33,001 bases of DNA from Gammaproteobacteria bacterium 13_2_20CM_66_19 (GCA_001914695.1 MNCZ01000103.1:1-33001), one strand, 5' to 3'. Shown: positions 8,553 through 18,500, numbered from the stretch's first letter. Numbers and translations: made by a program. Notes: generated by a model from the sequence alone, not told the origin.

Positions 8553-10934
8553 GTGAACATCCGTTCGAAGGTCACGACGCTCGTCGCCACGTTGTTCGTG
8601 GCCCTGGGGGTGACGGCGTTCCTCGTCGCGCGGTACGTGTTGATGCCGAGCTTCGCGGCGCTCGAGCATAGCGAGGCCGAAGTGGCGATGCGGCGCATTC
8701 AGTTCGCGCTGGACAGGACCTTTGCGCAACTCGCGCTGTCCGTGGCCAGCTGGGGAAACTGGACCGACGCCTGGCGCTTCGCCGAGGACCACAACCAGAC
8801 GTTCGCCGCCGAGCAGGTGACCGCTGCCGGCCTCAGGAACCTGAACGTCAGCACGCTGATATTCAGCGATCCGAGCGGGCGCTTTATCGCCTCCGCGACG
8901 CTCGACTTGCAGACCGACCAGCCGCTCGATTTGGATTTCACCGCGCGCCGGGCGCTGACGCCCGACTTTCCCTGGCGTGCGAATTTCCGGGAGGGGCGGC
9001 GGGTTCAGGGCTTTGTGCAGACCAACCGGGGGATCCTGATGGCCGCGGCCGCGCCGGTGCTGGATGGCTTCGGGCACGGGCCGGCGCGAGGCATGGTGAT
9101 CATCGGCAGGCTGCTGACGCCTCGCGAGGTCGAAGAGATCGGCGCTCAGGCGCAGGCAGCCCTGTCGACGGTCGCGGCTTTGAATCCGGGGCGTGAGAAC
9201 CGGCTGGTCGAGACCGGCAGTGCCATACAGGTCTTTCGCTCCTTCGAGGACGTTTACGGCCGGCCCATCCTGACGCTGCGCGTCGACATGCCGCGCGAGA
9301 TCACTCGGCGGGGATACGCGGCGGTGTACTACGCGTTCGGCTACTTCATGCTCGCCGCCGTAATGATCGTCGCCCTGCTGGTCGTCCTCCTGAACCGCGC
9401 CGTCGTGAATCGACTGGCCCGGGTCACCCGCCACGCGGTCGCAATCGGCGGAGGCGCCGATCCCACCGTCCGGCTCGACTTCGAAGGCAAAGACGAAATT
9501 GCCGTCCTGGCGCGCGAGTTCGACCGCATGGTGGAGCACGTCGTCCGGCTGGGCTATTGCGATTCGCTGACCGGGCTGGCGAATCGCGAGCAGGCGCACC
9601 TGCGGCTGGATTCGGCGCTCGCCGCCGCGCACCGGCAGGGGCGGCCGCTCGCTCTGATGTACGTGGATCTCGACAACTTCAAGCGCATCAACGACACCCT
9701 CGGGCACGGCATCGGCGATGAAGTTCTGGTTACCGCGGCCGAGCGGCTGTGCAGCGCGCTGCGCAGCGGTGCAGAGAGCCGCGAGCCGGATCAGCTCTCA
9801 ATCAACCGCGCCGGGGATCTCGCCCGCCTGGGCGGCGACGAATTCATGGTGGTGCTGCCCGAGATCGGCAGCAGCGAGGATGCGGCGCGGGTGGCCGAGC
9901 GGCTGATCGCCGCACTGCAGGAGCCGATGCTGCTCTCCAAGCACACCGTCGTGGTCACGCCGAGCATCGGCATCGCGATTGCGCCAACCGACGGCACGGA
10001 TGCCGGCTCGTTGCTGCGTCACGCCGATCTCGCGATGTACTTCTGCAAGCGCCGCGCGCCGGGCAGCTATGCCTTTTTCGATGTCTCGATGAACGAAGGC
10101 GTGCTGCAGCGCTACACGATCGAGAGCAAACTGCGCGGTGCGCTGGAGCGCGGCGAGCTGTCGCTGCACTATCAGCCTCAGATCAGCCTGTCCACGAGCG
10201 AGGTGACCGGGATGGAAGCCCTGCTGCGCTGGACCCATCCCGAGCTCGGGGTCGTACCGCCCTCCGAGTTCATTCCGATCGCCGAGGCATCCGGGCTGAT
10301 CGTTCCGATCGGGGAGTGGGTGCTGCGGACCGCCTGCCAGCAGGCGAGGAAGTGGCATGAAGAGGGCCTCGCGGTTCCGCGCATCTCGGTCAATGTCGCC
10401 GCTCGGCAGTTCGCCATGCACAACTTCGCCGCCCAGGTCGCGGCGATCCTCGCCGAGGTCGGGCTCACCTCCACGCTGCTCGAGCTCGAGATCACCGAAT
10501 CGATGATCATGCTGGAAGAGGCCAGGGCGGCGCGACTGATGGATCAGCTGCACGCGATCGGCGTATCCATCGCGATCGACGACTTCGGCACCGGCTACTC
10601 CAATTTTCAGCGCTTGCACCGCATGGCGATCGATCGGCTCAAGATTGATCGCTCCTTCATTCGGGATCTGGGAAACGACACCGGCGATCGCGCGATCGCG
10701 GCGGCCATCCTGTCGATGGCGCGGGTGCTCAAGGTGGAAGTGGTCGCAGAAGGCGTGGAGACCTTTGCGCAGTTCCGCTTCCTGCAGGAGCACCAGTGCG
10801 CGCACTGCCAGGGGTTCCTGCTGAGCCGCGCCCTGCCGGCCGGCGAGGCGCGGCTCTTGCTCGAGCGCGCGCGCGAGAAGTTCGAGGGCAGCCCGACGCA
10901 GCGCCTGCGCCAGCTCAGTCGCGCGGAGAGCTGA
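8553..10934 (+). CDS. Membrane CHASE4-like/HAMP/GGDEF/EAL cyclic-di-GMP enzyme
   Basis: A 793-residue inner-membrane protein. A first membrane helix (about 8-28) and a second (about 258-282) enclose a periplasmic sensor of about 230 residues with the W-G-N-W-T-D-A-W pattern of CHASE4-type domains. A HAMP-like linker (about 283-335) leads to a GGDEF domain with intact GGDEF (427-431) and then an EAL domain with E-A-L (555-557), DDFGTGYS (676-683), KIDR (697-700) and EGVE (733-736). Both synthesis and breakdown of c-di-GMP therefore look possible. An R-A-G-D (419-422) sits four residues before GGDEF instead of the usual five, so the inhibitory I-site is doubtful. The GGDEF domain has a short insertion near 405-418. 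The start is GTG 8553 with a weak ribosome-binding site. A CRP-type palindrome lies upstream. Confidence 0.9.
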   Translation: MNIRSKVTTLVATLFVALGVTAFLVARYVLMPSFAALEHSEAEVAMRRIQFALDRTFAQLALSVASWGNWTDAWRFAEDHNQTFAAEQVTAAGLRNLNVSTLIFSDPSGRFIASATLDLQTDQPLDLDFTARRALTPDFPWRANFREGRRVQGFVQTNRGILMAAAAPVLDGFGHGPARGMVIIGRLLTPREVEEIGAQAQAALSTVAALNPGRENRLVETGSAIQVFRSFEDVYGRPILTLRVDMPREITRRGYAAVYYAFGYFMLAAVMIVALLVVLLNRAVVNRLARVTRHAVAIGGGADPTVRLDFEGKDEIAVLAREFDRMVEHVVRLGYCDSLTGLANREQAHLRLDSALAAAHRQGRPLALMYVDLDNFKRINDTLGHGIGDEVLVTAAERLCSALRSGAESREPDQLSINRAGDLARLGGDEFMVVLPEIGSSEDAARVAERLIAALQEPMLLSKHTVVVTPSIGIAIAPTDGTDAGSLLRHADLAMYFCKRRAPGSYAFFDVSMNEGVLQRYTIESKLRGALERGELSLHYQPQISLSTSEVTGMEALLRWTHPELGVVPPSEFIPIAEASGLIVPIGEWVLRTACQQARKWHEEGLAVPRISVNVAARQFAMHNFAAQVAAILAEVGLTSTLLELEITESMIMLEEARAARLMDQLHAIGVSIAIDDFGTGYSNFQRLHRMAIDRLKIDRSFIRDLGNDTGDRAIAAAILSMARVLKVEVVAEGVETFAQFRFLQEHQCAHCQGFLLSRALPAGEARLLLERAREKFEGSPTQRLRQLSRAES

Positions 10935-10971
10935 CCGGGAGCCTCACCGTGGCTCGGTCACCGCCGCTGCG

Positions 10972-11058
10972 GCCCCCGGCCGCCGTCACCTCGGCGAACG
11001 CCTCGCGCAGCTCTCGGAGCCTCACCGGCTTGCTGAGGTTGGGCCGGTCCGGGCAAAG
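10972..11058 (-). pseudogene. Possible relic of a response-regulator receiver domain end
   Basis: In the 129-bp gap between the c-di-GMP gene and the DUF1348 gene, one minus-strand frame reads LSKPVRLRELREAFAEV. This resembles the last strand and helix of a receiver domain, where the conserved Lys-Pro is followed by an amphipathic helix. No start, phospho-acceptor Asp or other receiver motif is present, and the upstream frame runs into unrelated sequence. It may be the tail of a lost hybrid kinase, or chance. Confidence 0.25.
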
Positions 11059-11063
11059 GCGCG

Positions 11064-11558
11064 TTACAGGCCGAGGTCGCTCAACCCGGGATGATCCTTG
11101 GGCCTCGGGCCCGGGGCGCTCCACCGGTACTTGCGCTCGGTCTCGAGGATCGGCAGGTCGTTGATCGAGGCGATGCGCCGGCGCATCAGACCGCGCTCGT
11201 CGAACTCCCAGTTCTCGTTGCCGTAGGAGCGGAACCAGTGACCCGAATCGTCGTGCCACTCGTAGGCGAAGCGCACCGCGATCCGATTCTCGCCGAAGGC
11301 CCAGATCTCCTTGATGAGCCGGTAGTCGAGCTCGCGACTCCACTTGCGGCGCAGGAACGCCTGGACCTCGGCGCGTCCGTGCAGAAACTCGGCCCGGTTT
11401 CGCCATACCGAGTCCTCGGTGTAGGCGAGCGAGACCCGCTGCGGGTCGCGGGTGTTCCAGGCGTCCTCGGCCATCCTCACCTTGGCGACTGCGCTCTCCC
11501 AGGTGAATGGCGGCTTGACTGCGGGAGCGGTCGGGATAGCGGGTGTGCCTTGGCTCAT
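11064..11558 (-). CDS. DUF1348/NTF2-like family protein
   Basis: A 164-residue protein of the nuclear-transport-factor-2 (SnoaL-like) fold, DUF1348 family. Characteristic stretches are [75 protein letters not shown] and [11 protein letters not shown]. Such proteins form a cone-shaped pocket; no enzymatic activity is established for this family. The ATG at 11558 overlaps the stop of the upstream transporter gene as ATGA, which implies translational coupling. An N-terminal Pro/Ala-rich tail of about 18 residues precedes the domain. The family call is firm, the function unknown. Confidence 0.85.
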   Translation of the reverse strand: MSQGTPAIPTAPAVKPPFTWESAVAKVRMAEDAWNTRDPQRVSLAYTEDSVWRNRAEFLHGRAEVQAFLRRKWSRELDYRLIKEIWAFGENRIAVRFAYEWHDDSGHWFRSYGNENWEFDERGLMRRRIASINDLPILETERKYRWSAPGPRPKDHPGLSDLGL

Positions 11559-12961
11559 GCGGTGCTCTCCCTGGTTTGTGCGGTCAGCCGCACGAGGCTG
11601 ACCAGCGCCCCGGCGAGCGCGAGCAGCGCCGCCAGGTCGAGCGCGAAGTTTGAGCCAGCGGCGCCCCAGACGCGAAACAGGATGGCGACGAACGCGGCGC
11701 CCAGGCTCTGACCGAGGAGCCGCGCGGCGCCCAGCATCCCGCCGGCCGCTCCGCTGCGCTGGCGCGGAGCGGACGCCATGATCGCGCGATTGTTGGGTGC
11801 CTGGAAGAATCCGAAGCCGAGACCGCACAGCGCCATGCGCCACACGAATCCGCCGGAGCTCGCGCCCGGGGGCAGGAAGGCGAGCAGCACGAGGCCCACC
11901 GCCAGGGTGAGGAGCCCCAGTCCCCCGAGCATTCCCGCCGCCTGGCGGTCGGCGAGTCTGCCGGCGATCGGGGCCGCGACCGCGAGCGCGAGCGGCCAGG
12001 GCGTCATATAGAGACCGGTCTCGACTGCACTGTGACCGAGGCGCTGAATCTCGAACGGCAGGGCGACCAGCGCGCTCATCTGTGCCACAAACGAGCACAC
12101 CGAGGTCGCAATGGAAAGGGAAAACACGCGGTTGCGCAGGAGATCGAAGGGAAGAAGGGGTGCTGCGCGCGGCAACTGGTGCCGCACGAGCAGCCACCCC
12201 AGGGCGCAGCCGCAACCGATCTCGAGGAGGGCGAGCGGCGTTGCGGCGTCGTGCGCCAGCGACTGCAGTCCGCTCAGGGCCAGACCGAAGGCGCCGGCAT
12301 AGAGCGCCGTGCCGGTGTAATCGACCGGCCGGCGGCTGCGATCGCTCTCCGGCAGCGCGCGGACGGCGATCAGGAGCGTGATCACGCCGAGGGGAACGTT
12401 GATACCGAAGAGCCAGCGCCAACCGGTCACGGCCAGCACCGCGGAGGCGAGGGTCGGGCCGAGGGCGGCGGAGGTCGCGACCACGAAGGCGTTGATGCCG
12501 ACGGCGCGCCCGAGGTCGCGTTGCGGGTAAGTGAATCGCACCAGCGCGGGTGCGACGCTCATGACGCCCGCGGCCCCAAGGCCCTGGATGACGCGTGCGA
12601 CGCTCAAGGTCAAGAGGTCCGGCGCCCGGGCGCAGCCGAGCGAGGCGAGCGTGAACAGGGCCAGGCCGGTCAGCGAGACCCGCCGGTAGCCGACCACTTC
12701 TCCGAGCGAGGCGAGGGGCAACAGCATCACCAGGATCGCCAGCTGATACGCATTGATGACCCAGATCGATGCGGCGGCAGTGGCGCCGAGGCTGCGTGCG
12801 ATCGAGGGCAGCGCGACGTTGACGATGGTGCTGTCGAGCACGGACATGGCGATCGCGAGCACGATCGCGGCGATCGCCCAGTAGCGGCGCGGGACCGGCA
12901 AGCCGTCGCTCGGAACGGCGGGCTCGAGGAAGGGGCTCGCAGCGGACATCCTCGCGATCAT
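11555..12961 (-). CDS. DHA2-family (14-helix) MFS drug/proton antiporter
   Basis: About 468 residues with 14 hydrophobic segments, the topology of the EmrB/QacA (DHA2) group. [11 protein letters not shown] in the first helix is the DHA2 signature. The antiporter motif C region reads A-L-G-P-T-L-A-S-A, and the loop after helix 2 carries GEVVGYRR. The likely role is proton-driven export of hydrophobic toxic compounds across the inner membrane; the substrate is unknown. No membrane-fusion partner (EmrA-like) is adjacent. The start is uncertain: ATG 12961 (M-I-A-R-M-S) is used, and ATG 12949 is an alternative, but neither has a good ribosome-binding site. The gene is followed with a 4-nt overlap by the DUF1348 gene and is divergent from the DUF5658 gene. 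Confidence 0.87.
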   Translation of the reverse strand: MIARMSAASPFLEPAVPSDGLPVPRRYWAIAAIVLAIAMSVLDSTIVNVALPSIARSLGATAAASIWVINAYQLAILVMLLPLASLGEVVGYRRVSLTGLALFTLASLGCARAPDLLTLSVARVIQGLGAAGVMSVAPALVRFTYPQRDLGRAVGINAFVVATSAALGPTLASAVLAVTGWRWLFGINVPLGVITLLIAVRALPESDRSRRPVDYTGTALYAGAFGLALSGLQSLAHDAATPLALLEIGCGCALGWLLVRHQLPRAAPLLPFDLLRNRVFSLSIATSVCSFVAQMSALVALPFEIQRLGHSAVETGLYMTPWPLALAVAAPIAGRLADRQAAGMLGGLGLLTLAVGLVLLAFLPPGASSGGFVWRMALCGLGFGFFQAPNNRAIMASAPRQRSGAAGGMLGAARLLGQSLGAAFVAILFRVWGAAGSNFALDLAALLALAGALVSLVRLTAQTRESTA

Positions 12962-13118
12962 ATAGAGGTGTCGCGGCGAGGTGTCATAACGTGGCGCCCC
13001 TTGGGGAGGCGTCGCCCCGGCGCCGCCCAAGGTGACCGCGGTGGGCGCCGCGATAAGCTGCACGATGTGAGCGGCGTCACGCTCGCGGGGAGCCCCGCGC
13101 CCGCATCGGCTCGCTACA

Positions 13119-13664
13119 ATGGCGCTGAAGCGAGCGCGACCACGACCCAACAACACGCGCGCAAGAACAACCACAACCGTGTCCAGGGGATTGCCAGACC
13201 GTGAGCCGCCGGCCGCCGCGCCGGCTCCACCGGAGCGCCGCGCCGGCGAGCGCCGCACACGCCTGCTGCGCGCGCTCGTGTACGGCAGCTTCAATCCGCG
13301 GCGGCGCACGCCGCGTCGGGTCGATGAGAGCACGCTGATCGGTGTCGACTGGCATCATCCGCAATGGCTCGCGATCGCGATCCTCATCGTGGTGCTCTCC
13401 AGCGCCGATGCGTTGCTGACGCTGATGCTGGTCGAGGCGGGCGCCTATGAGGCCAACCCGCTGATGGCCCCGCTGGTCCTGGGCTCGGGACTCGCCTTCG
13501 CAGGGGTGAAGATCGGTCTGACCGCGGCCGGGGTGATCGCGCTCACGCAGCTGGCACGGCTGCGCGCCTTTGGCAATATCCCGGTGGGGGTGCTGCTGTA
13601 CATGGTGTTGGCGGTATACGGAGTGCTGATCGCCTACGAATTCGGGCTGCTGCGCGCCCTTTAG
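13119..13664 (+). CDS. DUF5658 small membrane protein
   Basis: Up to 181 residues. The N-terminal 65 residues are Arg/Pro-rich and probably disordered or cytosolic. The rest has three membrane helices with the DUF5658 pattern S-S-A-D-A-L-L-T-L followed by EAGAYEANPLMAPLV. The function of the family is not established. The start is uncertain: ATG 13119 overlaps a sequence (TACAAT, 13115-13120) that could itself be a -10 element, so a downstream GTG such as 13179 may be the real start. There is no clear ribosome-binding site at either. The gene is divergent from the transporter and ends 88 bp before sucA. Confidence 0.7.
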   Translation: MALKRARPRPNNTRARTTTTVSRGLPDREPPAAAPAPPERRAGERRTRLLRALVYGSFNPRRRTPRRVDESTLIGVDWHHPQWLAIAILIVVLSSADALLTLMLVEAGAYEANPLMAPLVLGSGLAFAGVKIGLTAAGVIALTQLARLRAFGNIPVGVLLYMVLAVYGVLIAYEFGLLRAL

Positions 13665-13670
13665 CTCGCC

Positions 13671-13688
13671 GCACCGACGCCGCGGTGC
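13671..13688 (+). terminator. Short GC-rich hairpin after the DUF5658 gene
   Basis: GCACCG pairs with CGGTGC around a 6-nt loop, starting 7 bp after the stop codon, followed by ACCGTTTCCC. The stem is short and the T-run weak. It could end the DUF5658 transcript ahead of the sucA promoter region. Confidence 0.3.
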
Positions 13689-13752
13689 ACCGTTTCCCTC
13701 GCCGGCTTCCTTTTGAGCTAAACTACTGGCCTGCCGGCGCTTTTTCCCCCGC

Positions 13753-16671
13753 ATGCTTGAGCCAACGCCCCTGTACGGCGGTAACGCCGAGTTTCTCGAC
13801 GCCCTCTACGAGCAATATCTTCGGGATCCCGCGAGCGTAGAGGAGCGCTGGCGCACTTATTTTACGCAGCTCGCGCCCGCGGAAGCGGCGGGCGCCGAGC
13901 GCGCGCACTCGCCGATCCGCGCCGAGATCGCGCAGCGCGCTGCACGCACGGCGGGCACGCCCTACGCGGTGTCTCTCGACGGCGCGGCGAACGCGAATCA
14001 GGCGAAAGTGTCGCGGCTCATCCAGGTCTGGATCAACCGCGGGCATCTCGTGGCGAGCATCGACCCCCTGAGTCTCATGCCGCGGCCGAAGCCTCGGGTC
14101 CTCGAGCTGGAGTACTACCACCTCACGCCCGCGGATCTCGACACCGAGTTCTACACCGGCAGCCGCATCGAGGCGGTGCCGAAGCGGCTGAAGCTCCGCG
14201 ACATCCTCGCGCAGCTCGAGTACATCTATGGGGGCAACGTCGGCGCGGAGTTCGCGCACATCTCCGACTCCGAGGAGCGGCTGTGGCTTCAGGACGAGTT
14301 CCAGGAGGGGCGGCTCAGACATCGTTTCAGCGCCGACGAGCAGCGCAACATCCTCCGGCAGCTCACCGCCGCGGAGGGTCTCGAGCGCTACCTGCACACC
14401 AAGTACGTCGGCCAGAAGCGCTTCTCGCTCGAGGGCGGCGATGCCTTCATCCCGCTGCTCGATGACCTGATTCAGAGCTGCGGTGCCGCCGGCGTCGAGG
14501 AAGTGGTCATCGGCATGGCGCACCGCGGCCGGCTGAACGTGCTGGTGAACCTCCTCGGCAAGTCCCCGGCGGAGCTCTTCTCGGAATTCGAAGGCGCCTA
14601 CGAGCCGGGCCGGCTCAAGGGCTCCGGGGACGTGAAGTACCACAAGGGCTTCTCCGCGGACCTGCGCACGGCGAGCGGCAACGTGCACACCGTGCTCGCC
14701 TTCAACCCCTCGCATCTCGAGGTCGTGGATCCGGTGGTCGAGGGCTCGGTGCGCGCGCGCCAGGAGCGCTGCGGCGATGAGCGCGGCGCGCGCGTGCTGC
14801 CGCTGCTGGTGCACGGGGATGCCGCATTCGCCGGCCAGGGTGTCGTGATGGAGACGCTGCAGCTGAGTGGAGCGCGCGGCTTTTTCACCGGCGGCACGGT
14901 GCACGTCATCATCAATAACCAAGTGGGCTTCACGACCTCCGAGCCTGCCGACCTGCGCTCCACGATGTACTGCAGCGACGTTGCCAAGATGCTGGAAGTG
15001 CCCATCTTCCACGTCAACACCGACGATCCGGAAGCGGTGGTGTTCGTGACGCGCCTGGCGCTGAAGTACCGGATGCGCTTCCGCAAGGACGTCGTGATCG
15101 ATCTGGTCTGCTACCGGCGGCACGGCCACAACGAAGCCGACGAGCCGGCGGCCACGCAGCCGCGGATGTATCGCATCATTCGTCAGCACCCGACGGCGCG
15201 CCGCCTGTACGCCGACCGCTTGATCGCGGCCGGAGCGCTCGCCGAAGCCGATGTGGAGGCGATGCTCGAGCAGTACCGCAGCGGCCTCGACGCAGGCCGC
15301 CCGCAGGCTCGCGCCGCGCTCGGCCTGATCGGCAACAAGTACACCGTCGACTGGAGCGCCTACGCGCAGGTGGACTGGACCGAGCCGGTGTCGACCGCGG
15401 TGGAGCTGCCGCGGCTGCGCTCGCTCGGCGAGCGCATCACGAGCTATCCGAAAGAGTTCAGCCTGCACCCGCGCGTGGCGCAGCTCATCGCCAATCGCCG
15501 CAGGATGCTCCAGGGCGAGCAACCCCTCGACTGGGGGTGCGCCGAGACGCTCGCGTACGCGGCGCTGGTGGAGGAGGGCTGCGGCGTGCGCCTGACGGGC
15601 CAGGACAGCGCGCGCGGAACCTTCTTCCATCGGCACGCGGTGCTGCACGATCAGAACACCGATGCCACCTGGATCCCGCTGCAGCACATCGCCGAGCGGC
15701 AGCCGCGCGTGCAGGTGATCGATTCCGTGCTGTCCGAAGAGGCGGTGATGGGATTCGAGTACGGCTACGCGACCACCGATCCGAAGTCGCTCGTGATCTG
15801 GGAGGCGCAGTACGGCGACTTCGCCAACGGCGCCCAGGTCATCATCGACCAGTTCATCAGCTCGGGCGAGGCCAAGTGGGAGCGCTTCTGTGGCCTCACG
15901 CTGCTGCTGCCGCACGGCTACGAGGGGGCCGGGCCCGAGCATTCCTCGGCGCGCCTCGAGCGCTTCCTGCAGCTGTGCGCGGAGAACAACATGCAGGTGT
16001 GCGTGCCGTCGACGCCGGCGCAGATGTTCCACATGCTGCGGCGGCAGATGCGCCAGCCCTTCCGCAAGCCGCTGATCGTCATGACGCCGAAGAGTCTCTT
16101 GCGTCACGAGCTGTCGGTATCCTCGCTCGAGGATCTCGCCCGCGGGGGCTTCGCGCGCGTGATCGGCGAGATCGACGACATCCCAGCGCCGCAGGTGCAG
16201 CGGGTGGTGTTCTGCAGCGGCAAGGTCTATTTCGATCTGCTGAAGGCGCGGCGAAATCAGGCGCTGCGTGAAGTGGCCCTGGTGCGCATCGAGCAGCTCT
16301 ATCCCTTCCCGAGCGAGGAGTATCAGGCGGTGCTCGGCCGTTACGCCAACGCGCGCGAGGTCGTGTGGTGCCAGGAGGAGCCCCAGAATCAGGGCGCCTG
16401 GTACCAGATCCGCCATCGTCTGCAGGAGCTCGCGATGGGGCGCCGCCCGGTGCTGTACGCCGGCCGTGCGCCGGCGGCGGCGCCGGCGACCGGGATGCCC
16501 AAGATTCACGAGATCGAGCAGCAGAGGCTCGTGGCCGCGGCCCTCGAGTCCACCACGACCGAGGAATCCGGGCGCGAAACGACGCGACTGACCGCGCCTG
16601 CCGCGATGGCGGCCCCCGCGGCGAGCCCCGCGGCCGGAGCGCCCGCTGCGCCGATGAGAAGGCGCTCATGA
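13753..16671 (+). CDS. sucA: 2-oxoglutarate dehydrogenase E1 component
   Basis: A 972-residue thiamine-diphosphate enzyme of the TCA cycle that decarboxylates 2-oxoglutarate and passes the succinyl group to the lipoyl arm of E2. The N-terminal E2-binding segment ([20 protein letters not shown], from residue 11) is followed by [17 protein letters not shown] (254-270), [19 protein letters not shown] and [11 protein letters not shown], and by the transketolase-type pyrimidine domain with GFEYGYA. Length is slightly above the usual 930-945 because of an Ala/Pro-rich C-terminal tail of about 39 residues. The start is ATG 13753 with no strong ribosome-binding site. The upstream 88 bp contain a weak -10-like TAAACT (13719-13724) without a matching -35. 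The stop overlaps the odhB start as ATGA. Confidence 0.96.
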   Translation: MLEPTPLYGGNAEFLDALYEQYLRDPASVEERWRTYFTQLAPAEAAGAERAHSPIRAEIAQRAARTAGTPYAVSLDGAANANQAKVSRLIQVWINRGHLVASIDPLSLMPRPKPRVLELEYYHLTPADLDTEFYTGSRIEAVPKRLKLRDILAQLEYIYGGNVGAEFAHISDSEERLWLQDEFQEGRLRHRFSADEQRNILRQLTAAEGLERYLHTKYVGQKRFSLEGGDAFIPLLDDLIQSCGAAGVEEVVIGMAHRGRLNVLVNLLGKSPAELFSEFEGAYEPGRLKGSGDVKYHKGFSADLRTASGNVHTVLAFNPSHLEVVDPVVEGSVRARQERCGDERGARVLPLLVHGDAAFAGQGVVMETLQLSGARGFFTGGTVHVIINNQVGFTTSEPADLRSTMYCSDVAKMLEVPIFHVNTDDPEAVVFVTRLALKYRMRFRKDVVIDLVCYRRHGHNEADEPAATQPRMYRIIRQHPTARRLYADRLIAAGALAEADVEAMLEQYRSGLDAGRPQARAALGLIGNKYTVDWSAYAQVDWTEPVSTAVELPRLRSLGERITSYPKEFSLHPRVAQLIANRRRMLQGEQPLDWGCAETLAYAALVEEGCGVRLTGQDSARGTFFHRHAVLHDQNTDATWIPLQHIAERQPRVQVIDSVLSEEAVMGFEYGYATTDPKSLVIWEAQYGDFANGAQVIIDQFISSGEAKWERFCGLTLLLPHGYEGAGPEHSSARLERFLQLCAENNMQVCVPSTPAQMFHMLRRQMRQPFRKPLIVMTPKSLLRHELSVSSLEDLARGGFARVIGEIDDIPAPQVQRVVFCSGKVYFDLLKARRNQALREVALVRIEQLYPFPSEEYQAVLGRYANAREVVWCQEEPQNQGAWYQIRHRLQELAMGRRPVLYAGRAPAAAPATGMPKIHEIEQQRLVAAALESTTTEESGRETTRLTAPAAMAAPAASPAAGAPAAPMRRRS

Positions 16672-17876
16672 CCACCGAGATCCGGGTTCCCCAGCTGCCC
16701 GAGTCCGTCGCCGACGCCACGCTCGTGGCGTGGCACAAGCAACCCGGCGATCCCATCCGCCGCGACGAGAATCTGGCGGATCTCGAGACCGACAAGGTGG
16801 TGCTCGAGGTCCCCGCGCCCGCCAACGGCGTGGTGCGCGAGATCCGCGTGCCAAGCGGCGCCGTGGTGACGAGCGGCCAGGTTCTCGCCCTCATCGAGGA
16901 GGGTGGCGTGGCGGCGCCGAAAGCGACCGCTGCTGCGGCGGCATCCGGCGGGAAGCCCGGGGCCGCCGCGGCCGAAGCCGACGGCGGCCGGGATTCCGGC
17001 AAGCTGAGCCCGTCGGTCCGACGGCTGATCGAGGAGAATCACCTCGACCCCGCCGCGATCCCCGCCTCGGGACGCGACGGGAGGCTCACCAAGTCCGACG
17101 TGGTGGAGTTTCTCGGCAAGCGCCCGCCGGCGAGCGTCCGCGCGCCCGCGCCGCGACCCGCCGCGCCGGCCGGCGCTCGTGCCGAGCAGCGCGTGCCCAT
17201 GACGCGCCTTCGGGCCCGCATTGCGCAGCGTCTCCTCGACGCGCAATCGACCCAGGCGCTGCTCACGACGTTCAACGAGGTCGACCTCACCGCGGTGAGC
17301 GAGCTGCGCGCGCGCTACAAGGAGCGCTTCGAGAAGGACCACGGCGTGAAGCTCGGCTTCATGTCGTTCTTCGTGAAGGCCTCGATCGAGGCGCTGAAGA
17401 AGTTCCCGGTGGTGAACGCCTCGGTCGACGGCAACGACATCGTCTATCACGAGTACTACGACATTGGCGTCGCGGTATCCACGGACCGCGGCCTGGTCGT
17501 GCCGGTCGTGCGCGACGCCGACACCAAGAGCTTCGCGGTTCTCGAGAAGGAGGTGGCCGACTACGCGCGCAAGGCGCGGGAAGGGTCGCTGGCCATCGAG
17601 GACCTGACCGGCGGAACCTTCACCATCACCAACGGCGGGGTGTTCGGCTCGCTGATGTCGACGCCGATCGTGAACGCGCCGCAGAGCGCCATCCTCGGCA
17701 TGCACAAGATCCAGGAGCGGCCGATGGTGGTCGGCGGCGCGATCGCGGTCCGGCCGATGATGTATCTCGCGGTGACCTACGATCATCGCATCATCGACGG
17801 GCGCGAGGCGGTGCAGTTCCTGGTGGGCATCAAGGAAGCGCTCGAAGACCCGGGACGGATGCTCCTCGGCATCTGA
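16668..17876 (+). CDS. odhB: 2-oxoglutarate dehydrogenase E2, dihydrolipoyl succinyltransferase
   Basis: A 402-residue acyltransferase that forms the core of the 2-oxoglutarate dehydrogenase complex and makes succinyl-CoA. An N-terminal lipoyl domain carries the lipoylated Lys43 in E-T-D-K-V. An Ala-rich linker (about 82-110) precedes an E3-binding domain (about 112-149; [22 protein letters not shown]), and a second Pro/Ala linker leads to the catalytic domain. The active-site motif YDHRIIDG has His373 and Asp377. The start is the ATG inside the sucA stop (ATGA), so the two are translationally coupled. Also known as sucB. A ParB-like gene, not lpd, comes next after 27 bp. Confidence 0.96.
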   Translation: MTTEIRVPQLPESVADATLVAWHKQPGDPIRRDENLADLETDKVVLEVPAPANGVVREIRVPSGAVVTSGQVLALIEEGGVAAPKATAAAAASGGKPGAAAAEADGGRDSGKLSPSVRRLIEENHLDPAAIPASGRDGRLTKSDVVEFLGKRPPASVRAPAPRPAAPAGARAEQRVPMTRLRARIAQRLLDAQSTQALLTTFNEVDLTAVSELRARYKERFEKDHGVKLGFMSFFVKASIEALKKFPVVNASVDGNDIVYHEYYDIGVAVSTDRGLVVPVVRDADTKSFAVLEKEVADYARKAREGSLAIEDLTGGTFTITNGGVFGSLMSTPIVNAPQSAILGMHKIQERPMVVGGAIAVRPMMYLAVTYDHRIIDGREAVQFLVGIKEALEDPGRMLLGI

Positions 17877-17903
17877 TTCTTTCAGGCGCAGCCGCAGACG
17901 AGC

Positions 17904-18500
17904 ATGGCGAAGATCACGACGACCCCGCCCGAGTCCCTCTGCCCCACGCAGATCACGGTCGGCATGATCGAGGTCCGGGACAAGCAGCAGCAGCTCGCGG
18001 CGCTCAAGTCGGCCGAGCAGGAGGAGTTGCTGCGAGCACATCCGATGCCTGCCGTGCTGGGACCGCGCGGCAAGCTCTACATCACGGATCATCATCACCT
18101 GGGGCGGGCGGCGGTCGAGGCCGGCGTCGGCAGGGTATTCTGCGAGATCGAGGTCGACTTCTCCGCGCACGATCCCCCGGGCTTCTGGAAGGAGATGGAG
18201 GAGAGCTCCTGGGTGCACCCGCTCGACGAGAACGGCGTGCGGCACATCTATTCCAGGCTTCCCGCGCGCCTTGCGCAGATGGTCGACGATGTCTACCGCT
18301 CGCTCGCCGCCTACGTTCGCAACGCCGGCGGCTACGACAAGACCGGCAAGGCGTACGCGGAATTCGTCTGGGCGGATTTCTTCCGCCGCAACGTCGCGGT
18401 CGAGATCGTGACCGGCGACTTCGGGGCTGCGGTGCGGGCGGCGCTGCCTCTCGCGAAGTCCCATCGGGCGAAGAGCCTGCCGGGGTTCAAGGGCGAATAA
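17904..18500 (+). CDS. ParB-like protein (ParBc_2 family) inside the odh cluster
   Basis: A 198-residue protein of the ParBc_2 family (ParB/sulfiredoxin-like fold). Residues 14-24 (PTQITVGMIEV) and 50-66 (AVLGPRGKLYITDHHHL) match the core, with DHHH (62-65) at the place where ParB/Srx proteins bind a nucleotide phosphate. The C-terminal part contains V-Y-R-S-L-A-A-Y-V-R, GGYDKTGKAYAEFVWADFF. It is not a chromosomal ParB: no helix-turn-helix or CTPase GERR box. The biochemical role of this family is not known to me. It sits 27 bp after odhB and 25 bp before lpd on the same strand, so it should be co-transcribed with the 2-oxoglutarate dehydrogenase genes. No clear ribosome-binding site precedes ATG 17904. 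Two Cys (13, 80) are present. Confidence 0.8.
   Translation: MAKITTTPPESLCPTQITVGMIEVRDKQQQLAALKSAEQEELLRAHPMPAVLGPRGKLYITDHHHLGRAAVEAGVGRVFCEIEVDFSAHDPPGFWKEMEESSWVHPLDENGVRHIYSRLPARLAQMVDDVYRSLAAYVRNAGGYDKTGKAYAEFVWADFFRRNVAVEIVTGDFGAAVRAALPLAKSHRAKSLPGFKGE

Noticed and set aside
8319-9707. Long minus-strand open frame of 462 codons opposite the phosphoketolase and c-di-GMP genes
   Set aside because: Its His/Arg/Gln-rich translation has no family features and mirrors the codon bias of the real genes on the other strand.
13066-13081. TGTGA-GCGGCG-TCACG, a CRP-like site upstream of the DUF5658 gene
   Set aside because: It has one mismatch to the consensus, and about one such match is expected by chance in 33 kb; the promoter position is unclear.
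13723-16509. 928-codon minus-strand open frame opposite sucA
   Set aside because: sucA is unmistakable on the plus strand; the reverse frame is a GC-bias shadow.
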